From positions 1 to 37,203 of the forward strand of contig JAFYUH010000092.1 of the NCBI GenBank assembly GCA_017549605.1: a stretch of DNA of 37,203 bases. The letters run 5' to 3'. The notes under the pieces were generated by a model, which saw nothing but the letters and a program-made list of their open reading frames with translations, made no database searches and was not told the origin of the DNA. Made by a program: the position numbers and the translations under genes. Shown in pieces: positions 6,732-17,297 of the stretch. The stretch comes from Bacteroidales bacterium. GTDB lineage: Bacteria; Bacteroidota; Bacteroidia; Bacteroidales; F082. Position 1 is the first letter of the stretch; each line of letters begins with the position of its first letter.

Positions 6732-8167
6732 CAGCAGATATTTTTCTCAATTTCTGTAGCCAATGTCCTGAACTGCTTATCAGTTTCCAAAAGGTTTGAA
6801 ACGGTCTTAAGAGCATGGATTACTGTCGCATGATCTTTACCTCCGCATTGCTGACCGATAGCTGCCAAAGAACATTTGGTATATTTCTTTGCGAAATGCA
6901 TTGCAAGCTGGCGCGCCTGCACCATTTCTCGTTTTTTAGATTTAGAATAAAATTCTTCTATTGGTATGTTCAAGTTGTTGCAAACAACATTTACGATATA
7001 TTCTATCGAGACTTCTTGTGTTGTATTATGAACGAATCTTTCAATGAGCTGGCGAGCGAGATCCATAGTGATGGCTTTCTTATTCAGCGATGACTGAGCT
7101 ATCAAAGAAATAAAAAGACCTTCCATTTCTCTCACATTGCTCTTCACTCTTGATGCGACGTAGTCGACCACGTCATCAGGGAGTTCTATACCGTCATTAA
7201 AAGCCTTACGTTTCAGGATTCTTATACGAGTCTCGACATCTGGAGCCTGCATGTCTGCAGACAACCCCCATTTGAAACGAGACAGCAAACGAGGTTCCAT
7301 ATCCTTGATTTCGACAGGAGCCTTATCGCTAGCAAAAATCAGCTGTTTTCCATTTTGTTGCAAATGGTTGAAGATATGGAAGAACGCCTCCTGCGTCTTT
7401 GCCTTGCCAGAAAAGAACTGAATATCATCAATGATAAGCACGTCTATCATCTGATAGAAATGCACGAAGTCATTTCTTGTCTTGTTTTTGCAGGAACTCA
7501 TAAACTGTTGAATGAATTGTTCCGCATTAACATAAAGGACAATAAGATTCGGATGATGTTTCTTTGTTTCAAGACCTATTGCATGGCAAAGGTGAGTCTT
7601 TCCCAATCCTGTCGGACTATAAACAAACAAAGGATTGAAGGCAGTCTTGCCAGGTTTTTCAGCAACTGCCATACCAGCAGAGCGAGCCAGTCTGTTACAG
7701 TCGCCTTCAACGAAGTTATCGAAAGAATAATTCTCATTAAGCTGAGACTCGACTTTAATCTTATTGATTCCAGGCAAAACGAATGGATTCAAGACCTGTT
7801 TATTCTGTTCATCGTCGAAGTTAATCGGCACACGAACAGCAGGGTTGACAGTATTCGTTCTGTCTGTCGTTGGCACCTTGATATCCAAAGGATGGTCAGA
7901 GCCATAGTTATCCATAACAATACTATACTTCAAGCGGCCTGTAGGACCGAGTATTTTTTGGATAGCAAATTTTAAAATAGGAATATGTTGAGCCTCGAGA
8001 TACTCATAAAAAAACTGACTCGGAACCTGTATAGTAAGGACGTTCTCGTCATCTTCATACGCCACCGGCTTGATTGGTTCGAACCAAGTCTTGTAGGTCT
8101 GAGGACGAGTGTTCTCTTGTATCAATTTGAGACAATTATTCCATATTTCGACACAATGTTCGCTCAT
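6731..8167 (-). CDS. dnaA: Chromosomal replication initiator DnaA
   Basis: Binds DnaA boxes and opens oriC. The 478-aa protein has domain I (1-85), a variable linker (86-140), the AAA+ domain with Walker A SPTGLGKT (184-191), Walker B LIIDDIQF (244-251) and arginine-finger region RLLSRF (293-298), and domain IV with the DNA-binding signature CGGKDHATVIHA (441-452). The signature has Lys where many DnaA proteins have Arg (GGRDHTT). The stop overlaps the start of the downstream methylase gene. The 193-nt region upstream is AT-rich; I found no cluster of TTATNCACA boxes, so it is not evidently oriC, which fits the usual separation of dnaA and oriC in this phylum. Confidence 0.98.
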   Translation of the reverse strand: MSEHCVEIWNNCLKLIQENTRPQTYKTWFEPIKPVAYEDDENVLTIQVPSQFFYEYLEAQHIPILKFAIQKILGPTGRLKYSIVMDNYGSDHPLDIKVPTTDRTNTVNPAVRVPINFDDEQNKQVLNPFVLPGINKIKVESQLNENYSFDNFVEGDCNRLARSAGMAVAEKPGKTAFNPLFVYSPTGLGKTHLCHAIGLETKKHHPNLIVLYVNAEQFIQQFMSSCKNKTRNDFVHFYQMIDVLIIDDIQFFSGKAKTQEAFFHIFNHLQQNGKQLIFASDKAPVEIKDMEPRLLSRFKWGLSADMQAPDVETRIRILKRKAFNDGIELPDDVVDYVASRVKSNVREMEGLFISLIAQSSLNKKAITMDLARQLIERFVHNTTQEVSIEYIVNVVCNNLNIPIEEFYSKSKKREMVQARQLAMHFAKKYTKCSLAAIGQQCGGKDHATVIHALKTVSNLLETDKQFRTLATEIEKNIC

Positions 8168-8360
8168 TCTATCAGTTAAAAAAATACAATGTTTTAAAAA
8201 TCAAAAGATTACAAAATCAACTTTCGCTTCCAAAATTTTCAACAAAAATGAGGACAAAAAAGTTAATAAAAAAATCGATTTTATATTGAATATTAATTTT
8301 CTTTGATTTATATTACGAGCAAGGAAGGGTCTAAAATACGCTTTCGTAAATGCAAGATTA

Positions 8361-8972
8361 TCAAACAGTTCTAAGATAACCAACTTTTACTCCGTACAAT
8401 CTTTTCAACTTATCTACCACTCTATCAGCGTCTTTCTTTCTCACTGAAATTTCGAGATAACAGTTAAGTTCAAACTTTGGATTCTGTTGTTCAAGGTTCT
8501 CATCTTTCAACACTCGCATCACCTCGTTCATAAGAGGATAGTCGAATTCAACAGAATATACTTCATCGATGGTCTTTTCTATAATAGTCGCATTTTCGAG
8601 TGCTTCCTTAGCCGCCGCCTTATACGCAGCGATGAGTCCAGGAACACCGAGTTTTATTCCGCCGAAATAGCGAACGACGACTACACAGACGTTGGTGACG
8701 TCTTTAGATAAAATTTGATTGAGGATTGGTTTGCCGGCAGTGCCAGAAGGCTCGCCGTCATCTGCAGAACGATAACATGATTTGTCGGGATTCATGATGA
8801 AGGCATAGCAATGATGCCGCGCGTCGAAATACTGCTTCTTGAACTCAGCCACACGCGCTTTCACCTCATCCTCGGAATGCACAGCAAAGGCTTTGGCAAT
8901 AAACTTACTGCCCTTGTCCTTATACAGACCATCGCCTTCTCCAACTAATATTTTATATGTATCGTCAAACAT
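8361..8972 (-). CDS. yigZ: YigZ/IMPACT family protein (UPF0029)
   Basis: A 204-aa cytoplasmic protein. The N-terminal IMPACT domain has the family hallmarks RHHCYA (52-57), DDGEPSGTAGKPIL (71-84) and VRYFGGIKLGVPGLI (100-114), followed by a smaller C-terminal ferredoxin-like domain. Mammalian IMPACT modulates translation control through Gcn1; the bacterial role is unsettled and may involve ribosomes or nucleic acid. The frame is open upstream to 9095, but I choose the ATG at 8972 (MFDDTYK): the extension translates the heptamer array at 8979-9013 and would run past the promoter into prmC. The gene is divergent from prmC. Confidence 0.92.
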   Translation of the reverse strand: MFDDTYKILVGEGDGLYKDKGSKFIAKAFAVHSEDEVKARVAEFKKQYFDARHHCYAFIMNPDKSCYRSADDGEPSGTAGKPILNQILSKDVTNVCVVVVRYFGGIKLGVPGLIAAYKAAAKEALENATIIEKTIDEVYSVEFDYPLMNEVMRVLKDENLEQQNPKFELNCYLEISVRKKDADRVVDKLKRLYGVKVGYLRTV

Positions 8973-8978
8973 TTTTAG

Positions 8979-9013
8979 GTCAACAGACAACGGACAACAG
9001 ACAACAGTCATCA
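8979..9013. repeat. CAACRGA heptamer array in the yigZ 5' leader
   Basis: Units GTCAACA, GACAACG, GACAACA, GACAACA, GTCATCA are in 7-nt register, between the predicted yigZ promoter and its start codon. They would be transcribed in the yigZ leader as the complementary strand. Confidence 0.82.
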
Positions 9014-9030
9014 TCCATAAATAATTCGTG

Positions 9031-9038
9031 CAAAAATA
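9031..9038 (-). promoter_or_regulatory. Predicted -7 promoter box of yigZ
   Basis: The minus strand reads TATTTTTG. With a neighbouring TGCA end it forms a perfect 10-bp inverted repeat with the prmC box (9030-9039 against 9051-9060). Confidence 0.5.
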
Positions 9039-9050
9039 ACATTTTTTCAA

Positions 9051-9058
9051 TATTTTTG
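9051..9058 (+). promoter_or_regulatory. Predicted -7 promoter box of prmC
   Basis: TATTTTTG fits TAnnTTTG and ends only 5 nt before the prmC ATG (9064). If used, the transcript would start at or very near the start codon, making the message leaderless. Confidence 0.45.
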
Positions 9059-9063
9059 CAAGC

Positions 9064-9939
9064 ATGAAAGTACCATCTAATTTAGTCAAAGACATCCGAA
9101 ACTATTATTGCGAGCAGCTTTGTTCAATCTACGACAAAGACGAAGCCAACGCGATGATACTCATTTTATTTGAACATTATTTCAATATCAGCAGAGTCAA
9201 GATGGCATTAGAGCCAGGACTTCGTCTCAGCGAGTCCGAAATGCTCACCTTCCACTTCGCAGTCAAGGATTTATTAAAAAACAAGCCTTTACAATATATA
9301 ATAGGTGAAACAGAGTTCTGCGACCTCAAGTTCAAAGTCAATGAAAGCACACTGATTCCACGACCTGAGACTTCGGAATTAGTTACAAAAATAGTCAACG
9401 GACAACAGACAACGGACAACAGACAAATTTCAATTTTAGATATAGGCACTGGTTCCGGTTGCATTGCAATAAGCTTGGCAAAACATATTGCAGGCAGCAA
9501 AGTCTACGCCATCGACATTTCAGAGAAAGCATTGGAAGTTGCAAAAGGAAACACTATTAGTAATAATGTAGATGTCACCTTCATCCACGATGACATTTTA
9601 TCTTTAAGAAATAACATAGATACCAAATTCGACATCATCGTCAGTAACCCGCCTTACGTAAGAGAATTAGAAAAGGCCGAGATGCGCGACAACGTCTTGA
9701 ACTGGGAGCCTCATACCGCATTATTTGTCAGCGACAACGACCCTTTGATTTTTTACAGAACGATACTAGAATTCGCAAAGACGCACCTAAACGAAAATGG
9801 CGAAGTCTGGTTCGAGATCAACGAATATCTAGGAAAAGAGATGACAGAACTCTGCAAGGCAATGGGATTTTCAGACGTTGAGATTCACAAAGACTTCAGA
9901 GGAAAAGAAAGAGTTATTTCAGCCAGGAGTCAAGGATAA
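9064..9939 (+). CDS. prmC: Release factor glutamine N5-methyltransferase PrmC (HemK)
   Basis: Methylates the Gln of the GGQ motif in release factors RF1 and RF2. The 291-aa protein has the N-terminal helical substrate domain (1-95), then the Rossmann methyltransferase domain with SAM motif LDIGTGSGCIA (125-135), acidic loop IDIS (150-153) and the catalytic NPPY (195-198). PLQYIIGETEF (75-85) and PRPETSELV (99-107) are typical family segments. Residues 111-121 (VNGQQTTDNRQ) are encoded by a CAACRGA heptamer array just before the first strand of the methyltransferase domain. This interdomain position tolerates insertion, so the protein is probably active. The stop codon is followed at once by another heptamer array. 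Confidence 0.95.
   Translation: MKVPSNLVKDIRNYYCEQLCSIYDKDEANAMILILFEHYFNISRVKMALEPGLRLSESEMLTFHFAVKDLLKNKPLQYIIGETEFCDLKFKVNESTLIPRPETSELVTKIVNGQQTTDNRQISILDIGTGSGCIAISLAKHIAGSKVYAIDISEKALEVAKGNTISNNVDVTFIHDDILSLRNNIDTKFDIIVSNPPYVRELEKAEMRDNVLNWEPHTALFVSDNDPLIFYRTILEFAKTHLNENGEVWFEINEYLGKEMTELCKAMGFSDVEIHKDFRGKERVISARSQG
9394..9427. repeat. CAACRGA heptamer array inside prmC
   Basis: Units GTCAACG, GACAACA, GACAACG, GACAACA, GACAAAT lie in the reading frame and encode the PrmC interdomain peptide VNGQQTTDNRQ. Confidence 0.85.
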
Positions 9940-9942
9940 AAA

Positions 9943-9977
9943 AGTTCTCAGCTAAGAGTTCATAGTTCAGAGTTTTT
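9943..9977. repeat. Heptamer array (AGTTCAK type) between prmC and rnpB
   Basis: Units AGTTCTC, AGCTAAG, AGTTCAT, AGTTCAG, AGTTTTT start right after the prmC stop codon and end 4 nt before the rnpB -7 box, so any -33 element of rnpB must lie in the array. Confidence 0.75.
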
Positions 9978-9981
9978 TTCG

Positions 9982-9989
9982 TATCTTTG
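9982..9989 (+). promoter_or_regulatory. Predicted -7 promoter box of rnpB
   Basis: TATCTTTG, an exact -7 box, a few nt before the expected 5' end of the RNase P RNA. Confidence 0.65.
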
Positions 9990-9992
9990 CAG

Positions 9993-10336
9993 CCGTAAAG
10001 CGATTGTCGCAGGCAGGAGAAATCCTGCGTGAGGAAAGTCGGGACAGCACAGAGCACCGTACTTCTTAACAGGAAGGTATCTTCAAGATAACAGCAAGTG
10101 CCACAGAAAATTACCGCTCTTCGGAGTAAGGGTGAAAACGTGAGGTAAGAGCTCACGCGAAGTTATGGTAACATAGTTTCGGGGTAAACCTTACGGGCTG
10201 CAAGACCAAATATACCGACGCTTGAGGGCTGCTCGTCCAAGTCGGGAGGGTAGGTTGCTTGAGTCTTTCGGCAACGACAGACCTAGAGAAATGACAATCA
10301 CCTTGGAAACAAGGAACAGAATCCCGCTTATGCTTT
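9993..10336 (+). ncRNA. rnpB: RNase P RNA (class A)
   Basis: Catalytic RNA that matures tRNA 5' ends. Conserved elements seen: GAGGAAAGTCGGGACAGCAC (10031-10050; P4 5' strand and CR-I), a GGTGAAAACG segment (10131-10140), the region around 10250-10290 and the 3' CR-V/P4 strand ACAGAATCCCGCTTA (10316-10330). P1 ends are approximate; length about 344 nt. It has its own -7 box upstream and a strong terminator downstream, so it is an independent unit between prmC and the TPR gene. Confidence 0.95.
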
Positions 10337-10341
10337 ATTTT

Positions 10342-10375
10342 AAAAAAAACGGAGTCTTCGGACTCCGTTTTTTTA
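10342..10375 (+). terminator. Rho-independent terminator of rnpB
   Basis: Perfect stem ACGGAGTC / GACTCCGT closed by a TTCG tetraloop (10357-10360), preceded by eight A and followed by a run of T. The A-tract also makes it usable on the opposite strand. Confidence 0.95.
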
Positions 10376-10397
10376 GTCTATTACACACTTTTTTTCT

Positions 10398-10405
10398 TAT
10401 CTTTG
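10398..10405 (+). promoter_or_regulatory. Predicted -7 promoter box of the TPR gene
   Basis: TATCTTTG, an exact -7 box, just past the rnpB terminator and about 50 nt before the ATG at 10457. Confidence 0.6.
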
Positions 10406-10456
10406 TCGTTAATTTAAAATCACTAGTCATTTCACATTAAAACAACATATCACAAC

Positions 10457-13400
10457 ATGAAAAAAGTTCTTTTTGCAATAATACTATCATTCATAACACT
10501 CTACGTATCAGCACAAAAAGAAATAAACCAATACGATCCTGAAAACACCTTCGAAAAAGGCGTATTGCTATTCGAGAACCAGCATTACGCATCTGCATTG
10601 GAGTGTTTCGAACAATACATTTCTTTCACCGATGACCAAAACAGAGACAAGGTCATCATGGCTAAATACTATGAAGCCGCCTCCACCCTATTCCTTGAAG
10701 AAAGCGATGGCGAAAACAAAATCACCACCTTCATCAGAGAAAACCCTACAGCACTCATAGCCGACAGAGCCAAACTATTGTATGCCAACCATTTATTCAA
10801 AACAAGAAAATATCGCGATGCTTTAAAGGCATACAATAGCACAAACACCAAAAACCTAAACAAAGCAGAACAAGACGAATGCAACTTCAAACAAGCATAC
10901 TGCTACTATCAAACACAAGAAGTGGCAAAAGCTATACCTATCTTCGAAAAACTAACCAAATATACAAACGACTACACCGATGATGCCAGATATTATTACG
11001 CCCACACCCTATATATCAACGGCAAACTCGACGAATCTCTCGAACATTTCAACACATTAAAAAGAAACACAAACTACAGCGACATCGCCGACATCTACAT
11101 TCTCCAAATCAACTTCAACAAAGGCAACTTTGCAAGCGTGATAGAGAACGGAGAAGACATTTTACAAAAAGCTCACAAAAACCGCAAGACAGACATCGCG
11201 CTTATGATGGCCGAGTCGTGGCAACAACAAGGCGACTACGCCAAATGTCTTGAATATTACAACATCGTACTGCAGAACTCACGTCGCAAATTGCCAAGAG
11301 AAATAGAATTCAACATCGGATTCTGCAAGATGAAAAACAACGACTTCACCGGCGCCATCGAACACTTCACCAAGGCGACAGACAAAGACGACGAGTTGGC
11401 TCAATACGCATCTTATTATATGGCACAATGCTATAACAACACCGGCCAAGACAAGTTCGCAAGGAACACATACCTCAAAGCCTATAAGATGAATTACAAC
11501 GACACATTGAAAGAGAACGCACTCTACAACTACGCCGTCCTCAGCTTCATCCCTGGCATCGACCCTTTCAACGAGTCAATCAGCATACTTAACGACTATA
11601 TCAAAAGCAATCCGAAATCAAGTCAGATAAGCGACTTCCAAGATATTGTAATCCATTTGCTTTTAAACTCCAACGATTACAGCAACGTACTCAAAACCAT
11701 AGAGCAATACGACAACCTCAGTCCTGAATTAAAGAAAATCCAGTCAGACCTGACATACAATGTCGGCATCCAGCTCTATAACGAAAGTAAATTCAAGGAA
11801 GCAATAAAATATTTCGAAAAAGCATCAAACAACAAAGGCATAGAAGCAAAGAGTCAAAAAGAAGCAATCTACTGGCTTGCAGACTCTTATTATCAATTAA
11901 ACGACCTCAAGGAGGCTTCAAAGACCTATCTTAAATTCATAAACACCAAAGGAGCAAACGACCTAGACGTCTACGCCTTGGCACATTATAATTTAGGCTA
12001 TATCTACCTCAACGACAGCGACTTTAAAAACGCAGCAATAAAATTCAAGGAGTTCATCAATAACGACAAACTTTCCGACAAGGAAAGACAAGGCGACTCT
12101 TGGATGCGCATTGGCGACTGCTATTTCATCCAACGTCAGTACAACAACGCCATAACATCTTACAGCAACTCATTGAAGATAAGCGATAAAAACGCCGACT
12201 ACGCATATTTCCAACAAGCTATGGGTTACAGCGCTTTAGGAAAGACAAAAGAGAAAATCAACAGTCTAAACAACATCGTAAGCAGACATCAAAAATCTGT
12301 TTATTACGACAGAGCAATTTATGAAATCGGGATGACACACCTCAACAACAGCGACTATCGCTCAGCGATAACATCATTCGACAAAGTCGTCAAAGAGAAA
12401 CCTCGCTCACAATATGCTCGCAAGGCCTTAATGAAGACTGGCATGATTTATTACAACAACGACGAAAACGACAAAGCCTTAGAAAGGCTTAAATCCGTCG
12501 TGGCACAATACCCTAACACTGAAGAATCAAGAGAAGCTTTGAACATCATCAGCAACATCTACAAAGAAAACAACGAGATACAAGCTTATTTCGACTACAT
12601 CGCTAAGAATAATTTAGCAGAGATAAGCATCGACAAGCAAGACTCATTGACATTCAGAAACATTGAAGATTTCTATTCAAGCAAGAAATACCAACAAGTC
12701 ATCAAAGGTGCTAATCAATATATTGAAAAACATCCTGACGGAGCATATCTGCTTGACGTTCACTATTACGCCATGAATTCTATGGAGTTAAGCAAGAAGA
12801 CCGACGGTATCAGAAAACACATAGAATACATCATAAACCAAAGCGACAACGACTACACAGACCATGCCCTTCTTCTTATTGCAAGAATGGATTACGACGA
12901 GTCTAATTACGCAAGTTCAGCGAAATACTACGAAAGACTTTTAAGCACGACGGATAACCAACATATCATAACAGAAGCCATAGAAGGAAGCATGAAGAGC
13001 TATTACTTCGACAGACAATATGACAAGGCGATAGAAAAAGCCAACCAACTTGTCGGAATGCAAGACGTCAACGCAAACCAGAAAAAACAGGCGAACTACA
13101 TCTTAGGCAAATCATATTTCGACAAGAAAGACTACGCCGAAGCCGTCAAATACTTCGATTTCTGTTCAAACACAGACAACACCGAAACAGGAGCAGAATG
13201 CGCTTATCTGTCAGCAATATGCTTATACAACACAAAACAATATGACAAGGCCGAAGATAAAGTCTTCTTCGCATCAGACAAATTCAGCAATTACATCAAC
13301 TGGACTGCACGCTCATTCATCATCCTAAGCGACGTCTATGTTGCGAAAGACAATGTCTTCCAAGCGAAAGAGACTTTAAAAAGCGTCATAGAAAACTACC

Positions 13401-13483
13401 CTGAAGACGAAAGCGATCACAAAGAAGTCATAAACATGGCTCAGGAAAAATTAAACATCATTGACAAAACATCAAACGAATAA
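10457..13483 (+). CDS. Exported tetratricopeptide-repeat protein
   Basis: A 1008-aa protein with a Sec signal peptide (1-19, hydrophobic core LFAIILSFITLYV, cleavage around VSA-Q). It has no lipobox Cys, so it is expected to be periplasmic or attached to the outer membrane through partners. The mature part is built of TPR-type helix pairs throughout; clear units include GVLLFENQHYASALECFEQY (36-55) and NIGFCKMKNNDFTGAIEHF. Such arrays act as protein-binding scaffolds. The outer-membrane barrel gene starts 12 nt downstream and is surely co-transcribed, so the two probably work together. Specific function unknown; a role in envelope assembly is inference from this pairing. Confidence 0.85.
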   Translation: MKKVLFAIILSFITLYVSAQKEINQYDPENTFEKGVLLFENQHYASALECFEQYISFTDDQNRDKVIMAKYYEAASTLFLEESDGENKITTFIRENPTALIADRAKLLYANHLFKTRKYRDALKAYNSTNTKNLNKAEQDECNFKQAYCYYQTQEVAKAIPIFEKLTKYTNDYTDDARYYYAHTLYINGKLDESLEHFNTLKRNTNYSDIADIYILQINFNKGNFASVIENGEDILQKAHKNRKTDIALMMAESWQQQGDYAKCLEYYNIVLQNSRRKLPREIEFNIGFCKMKNNDFTGAIEHFTKATDKDDELAQYASYYMAQCYNNTGQDKFARNTYLKAYKMNYNDTLKENALYNYAVLSFIPGIDPFNESISILNDYIKSNPKSSQISDFQDIVIHLLLNSNDYSNVLKTIEQYDNLSPELKKIQSDLTYNVGIQLYNESKFKEAIKYFEKASNNKGIEAKSQKEAIYWLADSYYQLNDLKEASKTYLKFINTKGANDLDVYALAHYNLGYIYLNDSDFKNAAIKFKEFINNDKLSDKERQGDSWMRIGDCYFIQRQYNNAITSYSNSLKISDKNADYAYFQQAMGYSALGKTKEKINSLNNIVSRHQKSVYYDRAIYEIGMTHLNNSDYRSAITSFDKVVKEKPRSQYARKALMKTGMIYYNNDENDKALERLKSVVAQYPNTEESREALNIISNIYKENNEIQAYFDYIAKNNLAEISIDKQDSLTFRNIEDFYSSKKYQQVIKGANQYIEKHPDGAYLLDVHYYAMNSMELSKKTDGIRKHIEYIINQSDNDYTDHALLLIARMDYDESNYASSAKYYERLLSTTDNQHIITEAIEGSMKSYYFDRQYDKAIEKANQLVGMQDVNANQKKQANYILGKSYFDKKDYAEAVKYFDFCSNTDNTETGAECAYLSAICLYNTKQYDKAEDKVFFASDKFSNYINWTARSFIILSDVYVAKDNVFQAKETLKSVIENYPEDESDHKEVINMAQEKLNIIDKTSNE

Positions 13484-13495
13484 GGGAGAGATATC

Positions 13496-15142
13496 ATGAA
13501 AAGAATACATTTTGTCATAACAGCGTTTCTTATCTTAATCTGTTCATCATTAAATGCTCAGTCACATAATGAAGAAGTCACAGTAGAAGGCAAGTACACT
13601 CCACAGATACAAAATTCCGAGAGAATCGCCAAAACTCCAGATATGCCGAAACGCGATTTCAGCATCCCTAATTACGAAATCAACACAGAAGATTTCACAT
13701 ACAAATACAAAGCTGATTTAGAACCAATCAGTCCATTAAGCTACACCTACAACAACGATGTTGACATCTGCAACAACTTCATCAAAACAGGAATAGGAAC
13801 AAGGCTATCTCCGGAATTCCTTTTCCGTCATTACTCAAACATCTCAAAGAGAACAAGCTTAAGCGTCGGCGTTGACCACAACTCCACATGGCTCGACATG
13901 AAAAACTACGTCAACTCAAAATATATGAACAACGCCTTTGGCGTATCAATGACGAACCGCTTCTCTCAATTCCAGCTACATTCACATGTCGACTACCACT
14001 ACGATATGTATTACTTGAGAAACGAGACCGATCCAAGATACATACACTCCTTGAATGCAAACGTAACAGCAAACAATAACAAGTCAAGTTACAAATCATT
14101 ATACGACGAGTTCTCATTAGGCTATAATTACTCAGGTATACAACATGGAATGCACGAAAACCTCTTGAGTCTCAAGGCACATTTAGAACACTCAAACTCA
14201 TGGTTCAGATACGGCAACGGCACTCAGACACTTATAGCCGACGCCAAGGCCGAGGTAAGCAATATCGAGCAAACCTTGTTCTTAGTATCATTCAACCCTC
14301 ACCTCGACTTAAACGGTGACTTCTACAACCTTCGTTTAGGTTTTCTCTTCGATGTAAAGACCAACTCCATCAGTATGGGAGGCATCTACCCTGACATCAA
14401 AGGAAGCCTTTATCTATTCCAGAAAAGCATAGAGTTCTACGCAGGCATAGGCGGCAGCACAAAGATAAACACTCTGAAAAACATTCTAGCAGAAAACCCA
14501 TTTATCATCAGCAATCTGCTCAACATAGGAGAATTCGATTACGAAAAAACACATTTCGACTTCCAAGGCGGACTTAAATTCAAAGCGCTCAACATGTTCA
14601 GTGGCAATATCGGAGTTCGCTACAGAGGCATCGACAATCATGTCTTTTACGTAAACTCAACCGTCCAAGCAGGAGCATTTGATATCATTCTAAACGACTG
14701 TTATGTATTCAATTTCAACGTTGACTTACATGCAAGAATAACTGACAACATCAAAGTCATCGCTGATTTCGCATACAACAACTACAACCTCGCCAAAGCA
14801 TACAATTACAGCGACACGCCAGTCACAAGAGAACACGCTTGGTACGAACCAAAATTCGAATTCAACTTAAAGGGTTTATATAATATGAATGAACATTGGG
14901 CATTCAACATAGCCTCATACGTTGAAACAGGACGTTACGCTTTGACTGAAGACAATGCCGACGGCATACAGAAATTAAAACCGATTATAGACGTACAATT
15001 AGGCTGCGACTACAAGCTCAATGATGATATTTCATTCTATACAGAAATGAAGAATCTTATCCACAACAAATATCAGATTTACTACGATTATCCATCCTAT
15101 GGTTTCCAAGCCTTTATAGGATTCAAATATAAATTCTTATAG
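13496..15142 (+). CDS. Outer-membrane beta-barrel protein, TPR partner
   Basis: A 548-aa protein with a signal peptide (1-22, ending LNAQ). After a short periplasmic N-terminal segment that starts EEVTVEGKYTPQIQ and is proline-rich, the rest is amphipathic strand-like sequence rich in Tyr, Asn and Phe, ending in FIGFKYKFL, as expected of an outer-membrane barrel. The EEVTVEGKYTPQIQ segment looks like the start of a TonB-dependent-receptor-like or CarboxypepD-less plug, but no complete plug domain is recognisable. A purine-rich GGGAGAG lies 8 nt before the ATG. Last gene of the TPR operon; a terminator follows at 15211. Confidence 0.75.
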   Translation: MKRIHFVITAFLILICSSLNAQSHNEEVTVEGKYTPQIQNSERIAKTPDMPKRDFSIPNYEINTEDFTYKYKADLEPISPLSYTYNNDVDICNNFIKTGIGTRLSPEFLFRHYSNISKRTSLSVGVDHNSTWLDMKNYVNSKYMNNAFGVSMTNRFSQFQLHSHVDYHYDMYYLRNETDPRYIHSLNANVTANNNKSSYKSLYDEFSLGYNYSGIQHGMHENLLSLKAHLEHSNSWFRYGNGTQTLIADAKAEVSNIEQTLFLVSFNPHLDLNGDFYNLRLGFLFDVKTNSISMGGIYPDIKGSLYLFQKSIEFYAGIGGSTKINTLKNILAENPFIISNLLNIGEFDYEKTHFDFQGGLKFKALNMFSGNIGVRYRGIDNHVFYVNSTVQAGAFDIILNDCYVFNFNVDLHARITDNIKVIADFAYNNYNLAKAYNYSDTPVTREHAWYEPKFEFNLKGLYNMNEHWAFNIASYVETGRYALTEDNADGIQKLKPIIDVQLGCDYKLNDDISFYTEMKNLIHNKYQIYYDYPSYGFQAFIGFKYKFL

Positions 15143-15210
15143 ACAAAATCACACTTGAAATAGCGCATTAAAGCGCATTAAGAGAAAAGATATTTTTTTC
15201 AATATTTTTA

Positions 15211-15244
15211 TCGTGTATTTGTTAGAAATACACGATTTTTTTTA
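15211..15244 (+). terminator. Rho-independent terminator after the TPR/barrel operon
   Basis: Perfect 10-bp stem TCGTGTATTT / AAATACACGA with loop GTTAG, followed by a run of eight T. It ends 2 nt before the gyrB -7 box, so the two transcription units meet here. Confidence 0.85.
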
Positions 15245-15245
15245 T

Positions 15246-15253
15246 TACCTTTG
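15246..15253 (+). promoter_or_regulatory. Predicted -7 promoter box of gyrB
   Basis: TACCTTTG fits TAnnTTTG. A TTTG lies 24 nt upstream (15218-15221), inside the terminator loop and slightly farther than the usual -33 spacing. Confidence 0.55.
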
Positions 15254-15285
15254 CGCATAGATATTATAAATTTTCAGGGAAATAA

Positions 15286-17277
<1,992 letters not shown>

Positions 17278-17297
17278 TAAATTAAAAAGCTAAAACT

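Noticed and set aside
8168..8360. oriC next to dnaA
   Set aside because: The region is AT-rich but no cluster of DnaA boxes could be found by eye, and dnaA is often far from oriC in this phylum.
8201..8383. Short coding frame upstream of dnaA
   Set aside because: 60 aa, low-complexity hydrophobic, overlaps yigZ; no supporting start signal.
8973..9095. Longer N-terminus for the yigZ frame
   Set aside because: It would translate the heptamer array into VVCCPL-type residues, run through the promoter and overlap prmC. The family starts near MFDDTYK.
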